A stretch of DNA of 64,000 bases, taken from the NCBI RefSeq assembly GCF_964355755.1, contig NC_092670.1, positions 39,109,795 through 39,173,794 of the forward strand. The letters are read 5' to 3'. This document shows positions 39,001 to 42,239 of the stretch, one piece after another; positions within the stretch are counted from its first letter, which is position 1, and every line of letters begins with the position of its first letter. Made by a program: the position numbers and the translations under genes. A model generated the notes under the pieces. That model was not told the origin of the DNA, ran no database searches, and saw only the letters and a list, made by a program, of their open reading frames with translations. The DNA comes from Antedon mediterranea (taxonomy: Eukaryota > Echinodermata > Crinoidea > Comatulida > Antedonidae).

Positions 39001-40782
39001 TAAAGAGATTGTGGTGCGAAAGTGTATTATCACCGTTATCAACAAACTTGATTTTCTATTTACAGCTAACAGCTATCTTCCAAGCAGCTGATGGCTTCTT
39101 AGGTATCCAAATACTCGACTTTAGCTCTGGTAGTATTGTAGTGGATTTTGTTGTGCTCCTGGAAGAAGCTGGTGCCACAGAAGACGATTTGAATACACTG
39201 TTTGACCAGAATGTCAACAGTGCGGGAGAATTGAGTGGGTCAACACTTGACCTTGATCCCGATAACACTCAGAGTTTCCATGGTACGATTATTATTTTTT
39301 TGTTAAAATACTAAGACTTGAATAGTCCCAGATGTTAGGAATTTAACAACAAATATTTATAGTCCTCACAAAACATGAAAATCAAAATCGAACTTTGAAT
39401 AAAACATTTTGTATTTTTAATAACTTTCATAGATAATTTATATATATTTGCACATTATGGCTTGGAACACGATATCGCAGACTGGCTTATTGATTGATAT
39501 ATGTTAATATACTACGGTATGAGTAGATATAACGACTTTCCTAATTGTTTGTGATTTTTTTTAAATAGAAATATGTCCAGATGATTATTGCAAAAATGGC
39601 GGGACATGCTCAATGGATATGAATGATTTCGAGAGTTCGTGCACGTATGTATAATTAAACATTTACAAATAAATAAACATTAACATTTTGTTGTTTCACT
39701 GTAAGGCTACTTCAAGGCAATTTCAATTCAATTCTACTAACCATAACTGAAATTAATAATTCCCCAACAATAATTGCTTCATTAAAAGCCAGATACAGAT
39801 TATTTCTTTTCACAAAAATAACCTGTTTTCCCGTGTTTTTTTTTGTATTCAAGACAACAGGACCACAATGCAAAACAGGTTTCCTTTTACCTGATTGTTT
39901 AACCCTGTATAAATATGTTGTTAAATAAATAAATAAAACCATACCATCTTTCTTACAGGTGCGCAGACGGCTACAGTGGAGAGACATGCGATAGCGAAAA
40001 ACTCGACACATTGGTCATTGTTGCCATTGTCGTTGGAGCTATCGGCGGGTTACTTTTGCTACTGTTTGTGTGCTGTTGCTTTTATTTGCTCATTACTGGT
40101 AGTCGAGAGGACGCAATGTACCGCGACGATGTTGTACTTAACCCGCCAATGTATGTAAACACTCCAGTATACACGAAAGAAAACATGTACGACAATAGAA
40201 ACTTACAGACGCATTTTAGCGGTAAAGTGTTCACACACCATCACATGCCACACGAAAAGAAGGGTGCAAGGTTCAAACATAATTCTTCAAGGCCATATAT
40301 TGTGACAGGGAATGAATTAGACGTAAGTGTTTTAGCATTTAGGCCGAAAGCTCTGTCTACACCATCAAACTAGTTTGACAAAAAAGTGTGATGTGCCGTA
40401 ATATGTTAGTGATATGACGTCATTGTGTTCAGGGAACATCACATTTTGTTGTCACATCAAGTTTGATAGTGTAGACAGAGCTTAATTCTTTATCCTTTGC
40501 CGCCAAATTAGCCGTCGCAACTGTAGCATGAATAGTAGAGTCCACCGATTACCGAACAAAGTTAAAAACTGTACATGTGTACGGTAATACCACAAAATGC
40601 CCGTGTATCGTTTAGAGCGCGCTTTTTAAACTTTTAAACAAGAAGAAGAGTTTAAGAACAGTTAATATAACAAAACCCGTGTTTCTACAAAACATTTCAC
40701 AACACATTTAAACTTAACTCTATTTTTTTTTAAATTTTAGGACCGTGCTAGACGAGATAGAGTTTACTACGACAACTTTTAG
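3254..40782 (+). CDS. Giant membrane-anchored HYR-SEA-EGF protein (hyalin-like), 5'-partial, 57 exons
   Basis: Joining the exons listed below gives 12,845 coding bases, which stay in frame from a split first codon to TAG at 40780-40782 (4280 residues). Order: 45 HYR modules (about residues 1-3705), SEA1 (to 3816), SEA2 (to 3928), EGF1 (to 3966), calcium-binding-type EGF2 (to 4005), SEA3 (to 4120), EGF3, one transmembrane helix near 4160-4190 and a tail of about 88 residues. HYR modules have an immunoglobulin-like fold and build adhesive extracellular proteins such as sea urchin hyalin. The C-terminal SEA-EGF-TM block says this one is a cell-surface protein and not a purely secreted matrix component. 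No signal peptide exon is visible upstream, so the gene starts left of the window. An adhesion or surface-coat role is inference; no specific orthologue was recognised. Confidence 0.85.
3497..4445 (+). other. Intron, contains LINE-like AT-rich repeat
   Basis: AT-rich intron. The stretch 3855-4110 (TTGTGGCGTAAA.., TATTCCATATT.., TTTTCTTATATTTTTCTAT) resembles 50880-51080, so both are copies of a dispersed repeat. Confidence 0.4.
4446..4691 (+). CDS. HYR module 2 exon
   Basis: Phase 1-1 exon of 82 codons. Starts [12 protein letters not shown], has FKDNSGMN and the closing [19 protein letters not shown]. Both module cysteines are present. Confidence 0.87.
5066..5317 (+). CDS. HYR module 3 exon
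   Basis: Phase 1-1 exon of 84 codons. [13 protein letters not shown] at the start, [11 protein letters not shown], then [19 protein letters not shown]. Both cysteines are present. Confidence 0.88.
5493..5656. mobile_element. MITE, AGCTCTGTCTACAC family, copy A
   Basis: Begins AAGCTATGTCTACACTATC and ends AACAGAGCTTT. The inner halves mirror each other (GTGATGTG..CAAATATGGTAGTGATAT / ATGACATCATCATGTCCATAT). Both ends have diverged. Confidence 0.65.
5951..6196 (+). CDS. HYR module 4 exon
   Basis: Phase 1-1 exon of 82 codons. [41 protein letters not shown]. Acceptor follows a long T run ending TATAG. Confidence 0.88.
6336..6581 (+). CDS. HYR module 5 exon
   Basis: Phase 1-1 exon of 82 codons. 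[42 protein letters not shown]. The preceding intron is only about 140 bases. Confidence 0.88.
6869..7111 (+). CDS. HYR module 6 exon
   Basis: Phase 1-1 exon of 81 codons. [45 protein letters not shown]. Confidence 0.88.
7379..7666 (+). CDS. HYR module 7 exon (long variant)
   Basis: Phase 1-1 exon of 96 codons, about 14 longer than its neighbours. The extra length is an acidic and threonine-rich loop ([16 protein letters not shown]) between the central strand and the ATDTSGN segment. Cysteines are at VFCP and ECSF. Confidence 0.86.
8036..8287 (+). CDS. HYR module 8 exon
   Basis: Phase 1-1 exon of 84 codons. [44 protein letters not shown]; donor G|GTAAGT. Confidence 0.88.
8288..9746 (+). other. 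Intron 8, repeats only
   Basis: Holds a duplicated segment (TTTTAATAAACG..CATCACTTTGA..AATAATCGCC..CCCAACTATCTAC) at about 8771-8850 and 8971-9032, a TA run at 9055-9070, a GAGGGAGCGAGCGAAGCGAG stretch near 9171-9190 and MITE copy B. No exon was found. Confidence 0.45.
9410..9564. mobile_element. MITE, AGCTCTGTCTACAC family, copy B
   Basis: AGCTCGGTCTACACTATCAA at left and TTTGATAGTGTAGACAGAGC at right form long terminal inverted repeats around a 155-base fold-back. Confidence 0.75.
9747..9992 (+). CDS. HYR module 9 exon
   Basis: Phase 1-1 exon of 82 codons. [42 protein letters not shown]. Close in type to module 2 (GTD in place of ATD). Confidence 0.87.
10018..10212. mobile_element. MITE, GTTCCCACTAG family, copy a (diverged, internal duplication)
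   Basis: Left end AACTTGCTTCTTTTACTAGA is a worn form of the family end; right end is CCTAGTGGAAATCAAGCTT. Inside, a 43-base unit (TGTGATTGGTCAAAGTACTT..) is repeated at 10102 and 10145. Confidence 0.55.
10387..10635 (+). CDS. HYR module 10 exon
   Basis: Phase 1-1 exon of 83 codons. [43 protein letters not shown]. An extra cysteine occurs at FCGYANW. Confidence 0.87.
10873..11112 (+). CDS. HYR module 11 exon
   Basis: Phase 1-1 exon of 80 codons with no internal ATG early on. Reads [14 protein letters not shown] at the start, [30 protein letters not shown] at the end. The proline after the first cysteine is replaced (CY in place of CP). Confidence 0.84.
11230..11475. repeat. Dispersed repeat fragment
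   Basis: Contains AAGGTGCATGGCCTAA, whose reverse complement occurs at about 57725-57745 with similar flanks (GTTTGTCAA, GACAAA). Family and ends unknown. Confidence 0.35.
11690..11885 (+). repeat. SINE/LINE 3'-tail repeat ending in GCGCTATATAAAT
   Basis: CGAGCGCATAGAGACATCG then TTTGCGCTATATAAATCACC and a TTATTATTATT tail. Related tails occur at 18838-18900 (reverse) and 43195-43285. Confidence 0.5.
11925..12167 (+). CDS. HYR module 12 exon
   Basis: Phase 1-1 exon of 81 codons. [42 protein letters not shown]. Confidence 0.87.
12538..12780 (+). CDS. HYR module 13 exon (four cysteines)
   Basis: Phase 1-1 exon of 81 codons. Besides TCPGK and [11 protein letters not shown] it has two further cysteines, at EITCWPG and VTCTATD, placed so that they could bridge two neighbouring strands. 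Confidence 0.86.
12815..14119. mobile_element. 1305-base TIR element in intron 13
   Basis: Perfect 34-base terminal inverted repeats: left 12815-12848 starts CATGGATTAAAGAATAGAAG, right 14086-14119 is its exact reverse complement. Flanking AAATAAC at 12808-12814 and 14120-14126 looks like a 7-base target duplication. No transposase ORF was seen. Internal inverted repeat GCCCGGTGATTGG / CCAATCACCAGGC near 13486-13535. Confidence 0.85.
14338..14577 (+). CDS. HYR module 14 exon
   Basis: Phase 1-1 exon of 80 codons. [43 protein letters not shown]. Some open frames run on the other strand here, but only this frame gives the HYR pattern. Confidence 0.84.
14828..15073 (+). CDS. HYR module 15 exon
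   Basis: Phase 1-1 exon of 82 codons. [44 protein letters not shown]. The acceptor CTTAAAG has a weak pyrimidine tract. Confidence 0.82.
15474..15722 (+). CDS. HYR module 16 exon
   Basis: Phase 1-1 exon of 83 codons. [43 protein letters not shown]. Confidence 0.87.
16317..16568 (+). CDS. HYR module 17 exon
   Basis: Phase 1-1 exon of 84 codons. [44 protein letters not shown]. Confidence 0.87.
16612..16938. mobile_element. piggyBac-like MITE, copy 1
   Basis: TTAA at 16608-16611 and 16939-16942 flank AGATGTATTGTCC..GGACAATACATCT terminal inverted repeats. Perfect TTAA duplication is the piggyBac hallmark. Inside: TTTTTGGTCAAAGTGAATAA, AATGGCATATTC. Confidence 0.82.
17095..18150 (-). pseudogene. 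Broken LINE (CR1/Jockey-like) reverse transcriptase
   Basis: On the minus strand the reading begins [17 protein letters not shown] and [19 protein letters not shown], then [12 protein letters not shown], and after a frame change near 17932 continues [16 protein letters not shown], with the FADD catalytic box. Further on come [47 protein letters not shown] and [18 protein letters not shown]. Stops and frame changes interrupt it and the 5' part is missing, as is usual for truncated LINE insertions. Dead copy inside intron 17, antisense to the host gene. Confidence 0.85.
18246..18488 (+). CDS. HYR module 18 exon (shifted cysteine)
   Basis: Phase 1-1 exon of 81 codons. The usual first cysteine is isoleucine (VIYNIS in place of NCP), while a new cysteine appears at TEVCVVALD; the last one is kept at [10 protein letters not shown]. 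The cysteine pair may have been rewired inside the fold. Confidence 0.84.
18838..19060 (-). repeat. Reverse copy of GCGCTATATAA-tail repeat
   Basis: AATAATAATAATAAACAATA then TTTATATAGCGCCTAATGGA and TGTGCTTTACATTAGACCC: the reverse orientation of the 11690 tail type. Confidence 0.5.
19117..19152. mobile_element. MITE, AGCTCTGTCTACAC family, copy C (one end only)
   Basis: AAGCTCTGTCTACACTATCA then AACTTTATGTGACA: one terminal repeat, the rest deleted. It stands about 60 bases before exon 19. Confidence 0.6.
19215..19457 (+). CDS. HYR module 19 exon (no cysteines)
   Basis: Phase 1-1 exon of 81 codons. [11 protein letters not shown] and [19 protein letters not shown]: both usual cysteines are replaced, otherwise a normal HYR pattern with VTDNSGSFY. 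Confidence 0.85.
19943..20191 (+). CDS. HYR module 20 exon
   Basis: Phase 1-1 exon of 83 codons. [44 protein letters not shown]; donor G|GTGATA. Confidence 0.85.
20348..20587 (+). CDS. HYR module 21 exon
   Basis: Phase 1-1 exon of 80 codons. [42 protein letters not shown]. The intron before it is about 156 bases. Confidence 0.88.
20717..20962 (+). CDS. HYR module 22 exon
   Basis: Phase 1-1 exon of 82 codons. [42 protein letters not shown]. Confidence 0.88.
20994..21402. mobile_element. 409-base TIR element with internal 86-base duplication
   Basis: Terminal inverted repeats of 32 bases: left begins CAAAGAACTTATAACACAAG (20994-21025), right 21371-21402, one mismatch. GTAGAGT at 20987-20993 and 21403-21409 is a 7-base target duplication. 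Inside, an 86-base unit starting GAGTAGGGCGCCCGCATCAA at 21101 is repeated at 21187. Confidence 0.85.
21719..21964 (+). CDS. HYR module 23 exon
   Basis: Phase 1-1 exon of 82 codons. [43 protein letters not shown]. Confidence 0.88.
21988..22292 (-). mobile_element. tRNA-derived SINE, copy 1
   Basis: On the minus strand the head reads GTGAGTGGCCGAGCGCTTAA (A box, tRNA-Leu-like) and, further on, GGGTTCGAGGC (B box). The body is shared with 60615-60895 (GACCTCTTCAGTCAAAGA, AGATGTATTAGGTTCTTTAA), and the AT-rich tail lies at 21988. Confidence 0.72.
22334..22582 (+). CDS. HYR module 24 exon
   Basis: Phase 1-1 exon of 83 codons. [41 protein letters not shown]. Confidence 0.87.
22686..22931 (+). 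CDS. HYR module 25 exon
   Basis: Phase 1-1 exon of 82 codons after a short intron of about 103 bases. [42 protein letters not shown]; donor G|GTGAGT. Confidence 0.87.
23247..23393 (+). CDS. HYR module 26, N-terminal half exon
   Basis: This is the only HYR module here that is split by an intron. The exon reads [13 protein letters not shown] and [10 protein letters not shown], then ends STFNP with donor A|GTATGT in phase 1. Reading on past the donor hits a stop within a few codons. It joins 24078-24182 to give a normal 84-codon module. Confidence 0.82.
23384..23878 (+). repeat. Three-copy tandem repeat (about 168 bases) starting at a splice donor
   Basis: Each copy starts TTTAACCCTAGTATGTCTTG, at 23384, 23551 and 23719, and ends near GAAAACAATCTGAAA. 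The first copy begins inside the exon of HYR module 26, so the exon end and its donor are part of the repeat unit. Confidence 0.85.
24078..24182 (+). CDS. HYR module 26, C-terminal half exon
   Basis: Acceptor TTACCAG and donor G|GTACAG, phase 1-1, 35 codons. Reads [20 protein letters not shown] then [16 protein letters not shown], exactly the second half of a HYR module including the second cysteine. Confidence 0.8.
24323..24565 (+). CDS. HYR module 27 exon (no cysteines)
   Basis: Phase 1-1 exon of 81 codons. [13 protein letters not shown] and [19 protein letters not shown]: both cysteines replaced together, the ATDNVGVIL core kept. Confidence 0.85.
24700..24775. repeat. GACCGACC simple repeat
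   Basis: GACCGACCGACCGACAAACC followed by GACTGACCAACCGACTGAC. The stretch with GCGTGCTC and CATAGTGAGC beside it resembles, in reverse, the repeats at 54268-54345 and 54822-54904. Confidence 0.5.
24877..25119 (+). CDS. HYR module 28 exon
   Basis: Phase 1-1 exon of 81 codons. [43 protein letters not shown]. The strand is settled by the HYR pattern and by the phases of both neighbours. Confidence 0.85.
25409..25651 (+). CDS. HYR module 29 exon
   Basis: Phase 1-1 exon of 81 codons. [42 protein letters not shown]. Confidence 0.88.
25652..26105 (+). other. Intron 29, nothing recognised
   Basis: AT-rich intron between HYR modules 29 and 30. I see no exon or clear repeat. Confidence 0.3.
26106..26357 (+). 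CDS. HYR module 30 exon
   Basis: Phase 1-1 exon of 84 codons. [43 protein letters not shown]. Confidence 0.86.
26608..26850 (+). CDS. HYR module 31 exon
   Basis: Phase 1-1 exon of 81 codons. [42 protein letters not shown]; donor G|GTTTGA. Confidence 0.84.
26881..27014. mobile_element. MITE, AGCTCTGTCTACAC family, copy D
   Basis: Left end worn (TGTCTGCACTACCAAACTTA), right end TTGATAGTGTAGACAGAGCT. Typical inner part: GTGATGTGCCCATTTATGGA. Confidence 0.72.
27181..27423 (+). CDS. HYR module 32 exon
   Basis: Phase 1-1 exon of 81 codons. [42 protein letters not shown]. Confidence 0.88.
27557..27945. mobile_element. ~390-base fold-back element
   Basis: Left CCCATTTACACTAGGTCGAT then GACGATCGACGATAAATA; right TTTATTGTCGATCGTTATCG then TTATAGTGTAGAAATGCGG. 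These are imperfect inverted repeats of about 35 bases. No ORF. Confidence 0.6.
28057..28299 (+). CDS. HYR module 33 exon
   Basis: Phase 1-1 exon of 81 codons. [43 protein letters not shown]. Confidence 0.86.
28300..28800 (+). other. Intron 33, nothing recognised
   Basis: AT-rich intron. No exon or repeat family was recognised. Confidence 0.3.
28801..29046 (+). CDS. HYR module 34 exon
   Basis: Phase 1-1 exon of 82 codons. [44 protein letters not shown]. Confidence 0.88.
29259..29486 (+). CDS. HYR module 35 exon (short)
   Basis: Phase 1-1 exon of 76 codons, the shortest unsplit module. [42 protein letters not shown]. The segment between the first cysteine and the tryptophan is shortened. 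Confidence 0.85.
29531..29611 (+). repeat. 20-base minisatellite, four copies
   Basis: GAAAGATTAGTACTACTCTG is repeated at 29531, 29551, 29571 and 29592, the third copy being one base longer. It lies 44 bases into intron 35. Confidence 0.85.
29612..30138 (+). other. Rest of intron 35, nothing recognised
   Basis: AT-rich sequence up to the acceptor TCCAAG of module 36. I see nothing else in it. Confidence 0.3.
30139..30384 (+). CDS. HYR module 36 exon (divergent)
   Basis: Phase 1-1 exon of 82 codons. Starts [13 protein letters not shown]. The DNSG and SGN signatures are gone ([19 protein letters not shown]) and two extra cysteines occur at VADC and EVNC. Unlike the others it ends in C|GTAAGA, so the junction codon to module 37 is CCT. 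Confidence 0.78.
30663..30917 (+). CDS. HYR module 37 exon
   Basis: Phase 1-1 exon of 85 codons with a short acidic lead [46 protein letters not shown]. Confidence 0.86.
31021..31125. repeat. Small fold-back repeat
   Basis: GCGGTGGTTAGGATG at left and AATCCTAACCACTTCG at right form an inverted repeat around TTGACCAATCAATTGCG, which recalls the inside of the GTTCCCACTAG MITE family. Confidence 0.45.
31227..31481 (+). CDS. HYR module 38 exon
   Basis: Phase 1-1 exon of 85 codons. [46 protein letters not shown]. Confidence 0.87.
31616..31864 (+). CDS. HYR module 39 exon
   Basis: Phase 1-1 exon of 83 codons; the intron before it is about 134 bases. [44 protein letters not shown]. Confidence 0.88.
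31865..32515 (+). other. Intron 39, nothing recognised
   Basis: AT-rich intron. No exon, repeat or RNA gene was recognised. Confidence 0.3.
32516..32761 (+). CDS. HYR module 40 exon
   Basis: Phase 1-1 exon of 82 codons. [47 protein letters not shown]. Paralogous to module 42. Confidence 0.87.
32887..33135 (+). CDS. HYR module 41 exon (no cysteines)
   Basis: Phase 1-1 exon of 83 codons. [50 protein letters not shown]. Both cysteines absent. Very similar to module 43. Confidence 0.87.
33264..33509 (+). CDS. HYR module 42 exon
   Basis: Phase 1-1 exon of 82 codons. [49 protein letters not shown]. Paralogous to module 40. Confidence 0.87.
33675..33923 (+). CDS. HYR module 43 exon (no cysteines)
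   Basis: Phase 1-1 exon of 83 codons. [50 protein letters not shown]. Both cysteines absent, as in its paralogue module 41. Confidence 0.87.
33984..34184. mobile_element. MITE, GTTCCCACTAG family, copy b
   Basis: Left AAGCTTGGTTTCCACTAGCG, right GCTAATGGGAACCACGCTTT. Inner halves carry ACGCAACGTAACG and CACTGCGTTGCGTCGC. Confidence 0.78.
34223..34471 (+). CDS. HYR module 44 exon
   Basis: Phase 1-1 exon of 83 codons. [48 protein letters not shown]. Confidence 0.87.
34713..34964 (+). CDS. HYR module 45 exon (last)
   Basis: Phase 1-1 exon of 84 codons. [44 protein letters not shown] then TG. Last HYR before the SEA block; donor G|GTTCGT is weak. Confidence 0.84.
35080..35259 (+). repeat. 47-base minisatellite, block 1 (four copies)
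   Basis: Unit CAAGCCTTTGGGCTTCAAGG + TTTATCCCCTGCTTTCCATG + TTTACAA recurs every 47 bases (35081, 35128, 35175, 35222). It lies in the intron between HYR 45 and SEA1. Confidence 0.92.
35334..35525 (+). repeat. 47-base minisatellite, block 2 (four copies)
   Basis: Same unit at 35344, 35391, 35438 and 35485, with alternating variants (TTTATCCCC / GTTATCTTC). Separated from block 1 by 74 bases of unrelated DNA. Confidence 0.92.
35708..35814 (+). CDS. SEA domain 1, N-terminal exon
   Basis: Acceptor TTCTAG in phase 1, donor GAC|GTATGT in phase 0, 107 bases. Reads [19 protein letters not shown] and then [17 protein letters not shown]. Same length and splice phases as 36783-36889, its tandem duplicate. 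Confidence 0.78.
35999..36033 (+). repeat. (AAT)n microsatellite
   Basis: About 11 AAT units in the SEA1 intron. Confidence 0.9.
36202..36427 (+). CDS. SEA domain 1, C-terminal exon
   Basis: Phase 0 in, phase 1 out, 226 bases. Reads [19 protein letters not shown], the acidic turn [20 protein letters not shown], and [13 protein letters not shown]-like fold, but without a G-S self-cleavage site in the turn. Confidence 0.78.
36491..36698. mobile_element. MITE, GTTCCCACTAG family, copy c
   Basis: Left AAGCTTAGTTCCCACTGGAC, right TTCTAGTGGGAACCACGCTT. Inside: GCACTATTGCGTCATCGG as in copies b and h. Confidence 0.78.
36783..36889 (+). CDS. SEA domain 2, N-terminal exon
   Basis: Phase 1 in, phase 0 out, 107 bases. 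[19 protein letters not shown] then [17 protein letters not shown], nearly the same as SEA1. Confidence 0.78.
37117..37345 (+). CDS. SEA domain 2, C-terminal exon
   Basis: Phase 0 in, phase 1 out, 229 bases. [19 protein letters not shown], turn [30 protein letters not shown]. Again no G-S cleavage motif. Donor G|GTGAGT. Confidence 0.78.
37441..37595. mobile_element. MITE, GTTCCCACTAG family, copy d
   Basis: Left AAGCGTGGTTCCCACTAGCG, right GTCGCGACGCTAATGGGAAG; the last bases of the right end are worn. Confidence 0.75.
37688..37801 (+). CDS. EGF domain 1 exon
   Basis: Phase 1-1 exon of 38 codons with the six-cysteine EGF pattern: [28 protein letters not shown]. Confidence 0.9.
38012..38128 (+). 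CDS. Calcium-binding EGF domain 2 exon
   Basis: Phase 1-1 exon of 39 codons. DIDEC at the start and LIGSYICEC in the middle are the calcium-binding EGF signature; six cysteines. Confidence 0.9.
38155..38313. mobile_element. MITE, AGCTCTGTCTACAC family, copy E
   Basis: AAGTTCTGTCTACACTATTA..TTGATAGTGTAGACAGAGCT, 159 bases, complete. Confidence 0.8.
38398..38525 (+). CDS. SEA domain 3, N-terminal exon
   Basis: Phase 1 in, phase 0 out, 128 bases. Reads [15 protein letters not shown] and [19 protein letters not shown], the classical SEA opening (F-x-E-x-Y-x-D-P-S-S-x-E-Y). Confidence 0.87.
38526..39065 (+). other. Intron within SEA3, nothing recognised
   Basis: AT-rich with an AATAATAAT run near 38585. 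No exon or known repeat was seen. Confidence 0.3.
39066..39282 (+). CDS. SEA domain 3, C-terminal exon, with GSIVV site
   Basis: Phase 0 in, phase 1 out, 217 bases. [20 protein letters not shown] then [12 protein letters not shown]. Gly-Ser at 39129-39134 followed by Ile-Val-Val matches the G|SVVV autoproteolysis site of mucin-type SEA domains. Confidence 0.87.
39569..39644 (+). CDS. EGF domain 3, N-terminal exon
   Basis: Phase 1 in, phase 2 out, 76 bases. [20 protein letters not shown], then SSC; the split ACG codon continues in the next exon to complete [12 protein letters not shown]. Confidence 0.83.
39959..40322 (+). CDS. EGF3 end, transmembrane helix and cytoplasmic tail exon
   Basis: Acceptor TCTTACAG, donor GAC|GTAAGT in phase 0. 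After [10 protein letters not shown] comes a helix beginning [19 protein letters not shown], followed by VCCCFYLL, where the three cysteines are candidates for palmitoylation. The tail has tyrosines in MYRDD, PMYVNT, VYTKE, MYDNR and RPYIV, and a histidine-rich stretch [11 protein letters not shown]. Confidence 0.87.
40348..40483. mobile_element. MITE, AGCTCTGTCTACAC family, copy F
   Basis: AAGCTCTGTCTACACCATCA..TTGATAGTGTAGACAGAGCT, 136 bases, complete, 25 bases after the donor of the transmembrane exon. Confidence 0.8.
40741..40782 (+). CDS. Last coding exon, C-terminal tail
   Basis: Acceptor ATTTTAG, 14 codons, [13 protein letters not shown] then TAG. The end carries a third Y-x-N motif (YDNF). 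It joins the previous exon in phase 0 (NELD|DRAR). Confidence 0.8.
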   Translation, partial: DRARRDRVYYDNF

Positions 40783-41688
40783 TAAGTGATTGCTTTGCAG
40801 TGGATTAAAACAACAATATAAAATTGGGAAAACAAAATATCAGCTTATTATAATGATTGTACACACATAGATAATGTAATAGTATTATGTTTGAGACAAA
40901 CACGTTTCTACTATAAGTTATCATGAAATCTTAGAATTTCAACTCAAGGGTCAGGGGTTAAGGGTCACTGGATGGTACGAAAACATACCGTACCAATCTA
41001 CACCCACGGAAAATTATACAAGAATCAGGGAATATGATTAATAATGTAAACTACTGTATTATATCAAGGTTTTACTTACCATATATAATCCTAATATTTA
41101 ACATTATAAATATATTTATTTAAAAAAAAAACAGTTTAGATTCAGATTTACTGTAAAAATGTAAAGAATCCAGAAATAAATTTAAGAATAGCAGTAATGT
41201 TAATATTAATGTTGGCGTATTGGATTAATATTGTTAATCTTGATTTTAATCGGATTGTATCGCTGCAATTCAGTAAGTCAATGCTGCAGAAACATGTTTT
41301 CCAATCTAATCTTAATCCGGTTCAAGCCCACACAATATTTGGTGTTTTCATACTTTATTATGCACATTTAAATCCACTGTACTTTATAGACATATGTAGA
41401 AAATTAATTTAATTTAGAAAGGAAAAGTAGAATCATGTATATCTGTAGTACGGTATAATAATCGAATGTAATACTATGCAACTTATATTTATTATAGGCC
41501 TACAGTTTCAATAACCTTACATGTAATTATTTTCTATTAGTGTAGTTATCTATTACTAATAATCAACTTGTATCTTAGTATCAGGGTTGGATTTAGTGGA
41601 ATGAGGTATAGTAGGGGAACCTAGATCATTACATTAATTAAAAACTATAAAATGTTAAGAATATTCTATAATAATTATATTGAATAAT
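40783..41688 (+). other. 3' untranslated region and spacer after the giant gene
   Basis: A possible polyadenylation signal AATAAA lies at 41175-41180. No further coding exon was found. The next gene (P450) comes from the other strand, so the two genes converge here. Confidence 0.45.
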
Positions 41689-41850
41689 GCTTGGTTCCCA
41701 CTAGAGACGCAACAAAAGAACGTAACGCAACGTAAGTCAGTTGACCAATCACAAGCGAGGGATTATTCGAAATTTCGCTTGTCATTGGTCAACTCGCTTG
41801 CGTGGCGTTTAACGTCCTTGCGTTGCCTCCTAGTAGTTGGAATCAAGCTT
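41689..41850. mobile_element. MITE, GTTCCCACTAG family, copy e
   Basis: Left GCTTGGTTCCCACTAGAGAC, right CCTAGTAGTTGGAATCAAGC. Inside: TTGACCAATCACAAGCGAGG and its mirror CGCTTGTCATTGGTCAA. Confidence 0.75.
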
Positions 41851-42057
41851 AAGTATAATTCAACGCATTGGACGATTCCGACATCCGAGCATGCGCAATG
41901 TTTAGTGCTTTCAATTCCAAACTTGAATATAAATTGCTTATACATATGGGTTATAATTAGGGAGAATCGTATGCAGTTTCTCACAGTGCAATCAGCATCA
42001 TCCGCCGTAGATCCATGATCAAACAATGAAACACATTTCTAGATCCTCCACTGCATC

Positions 42058-42239
42058 TTATATGCGTGGTATAGCACTGATTTTAAAAGATTTAGGACTT
42101 AGTGTGAAACCAACGTTGGGTTCAAACTCTGGTTTAGTTTGGCCGTTTGGTACAGTAAGTTTAAACCGCAGCAACAATTTACTCAATATAATCAACAATT
42201 CCATCTTTGCCATATTTTCACCAATACAAATTCTGCGAC
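42058..42239 (-). CDS. P450 exon 4: haem cysteine and C-terminus
   Basis: Acceptor ATCACAG, reading GRRICIGENMAKMELL with the haem-ligand cysteine, ending KISAIPRI and TAA at 42058-42060. 182 bases, phase 1 in. Confidence 0.9.

Noticed and set aside
41680-42026. ORFs on both strands near the P450 3' end
   Set aside because: They cover MITE copy e, whose inverted repeats leave frames open by chance.
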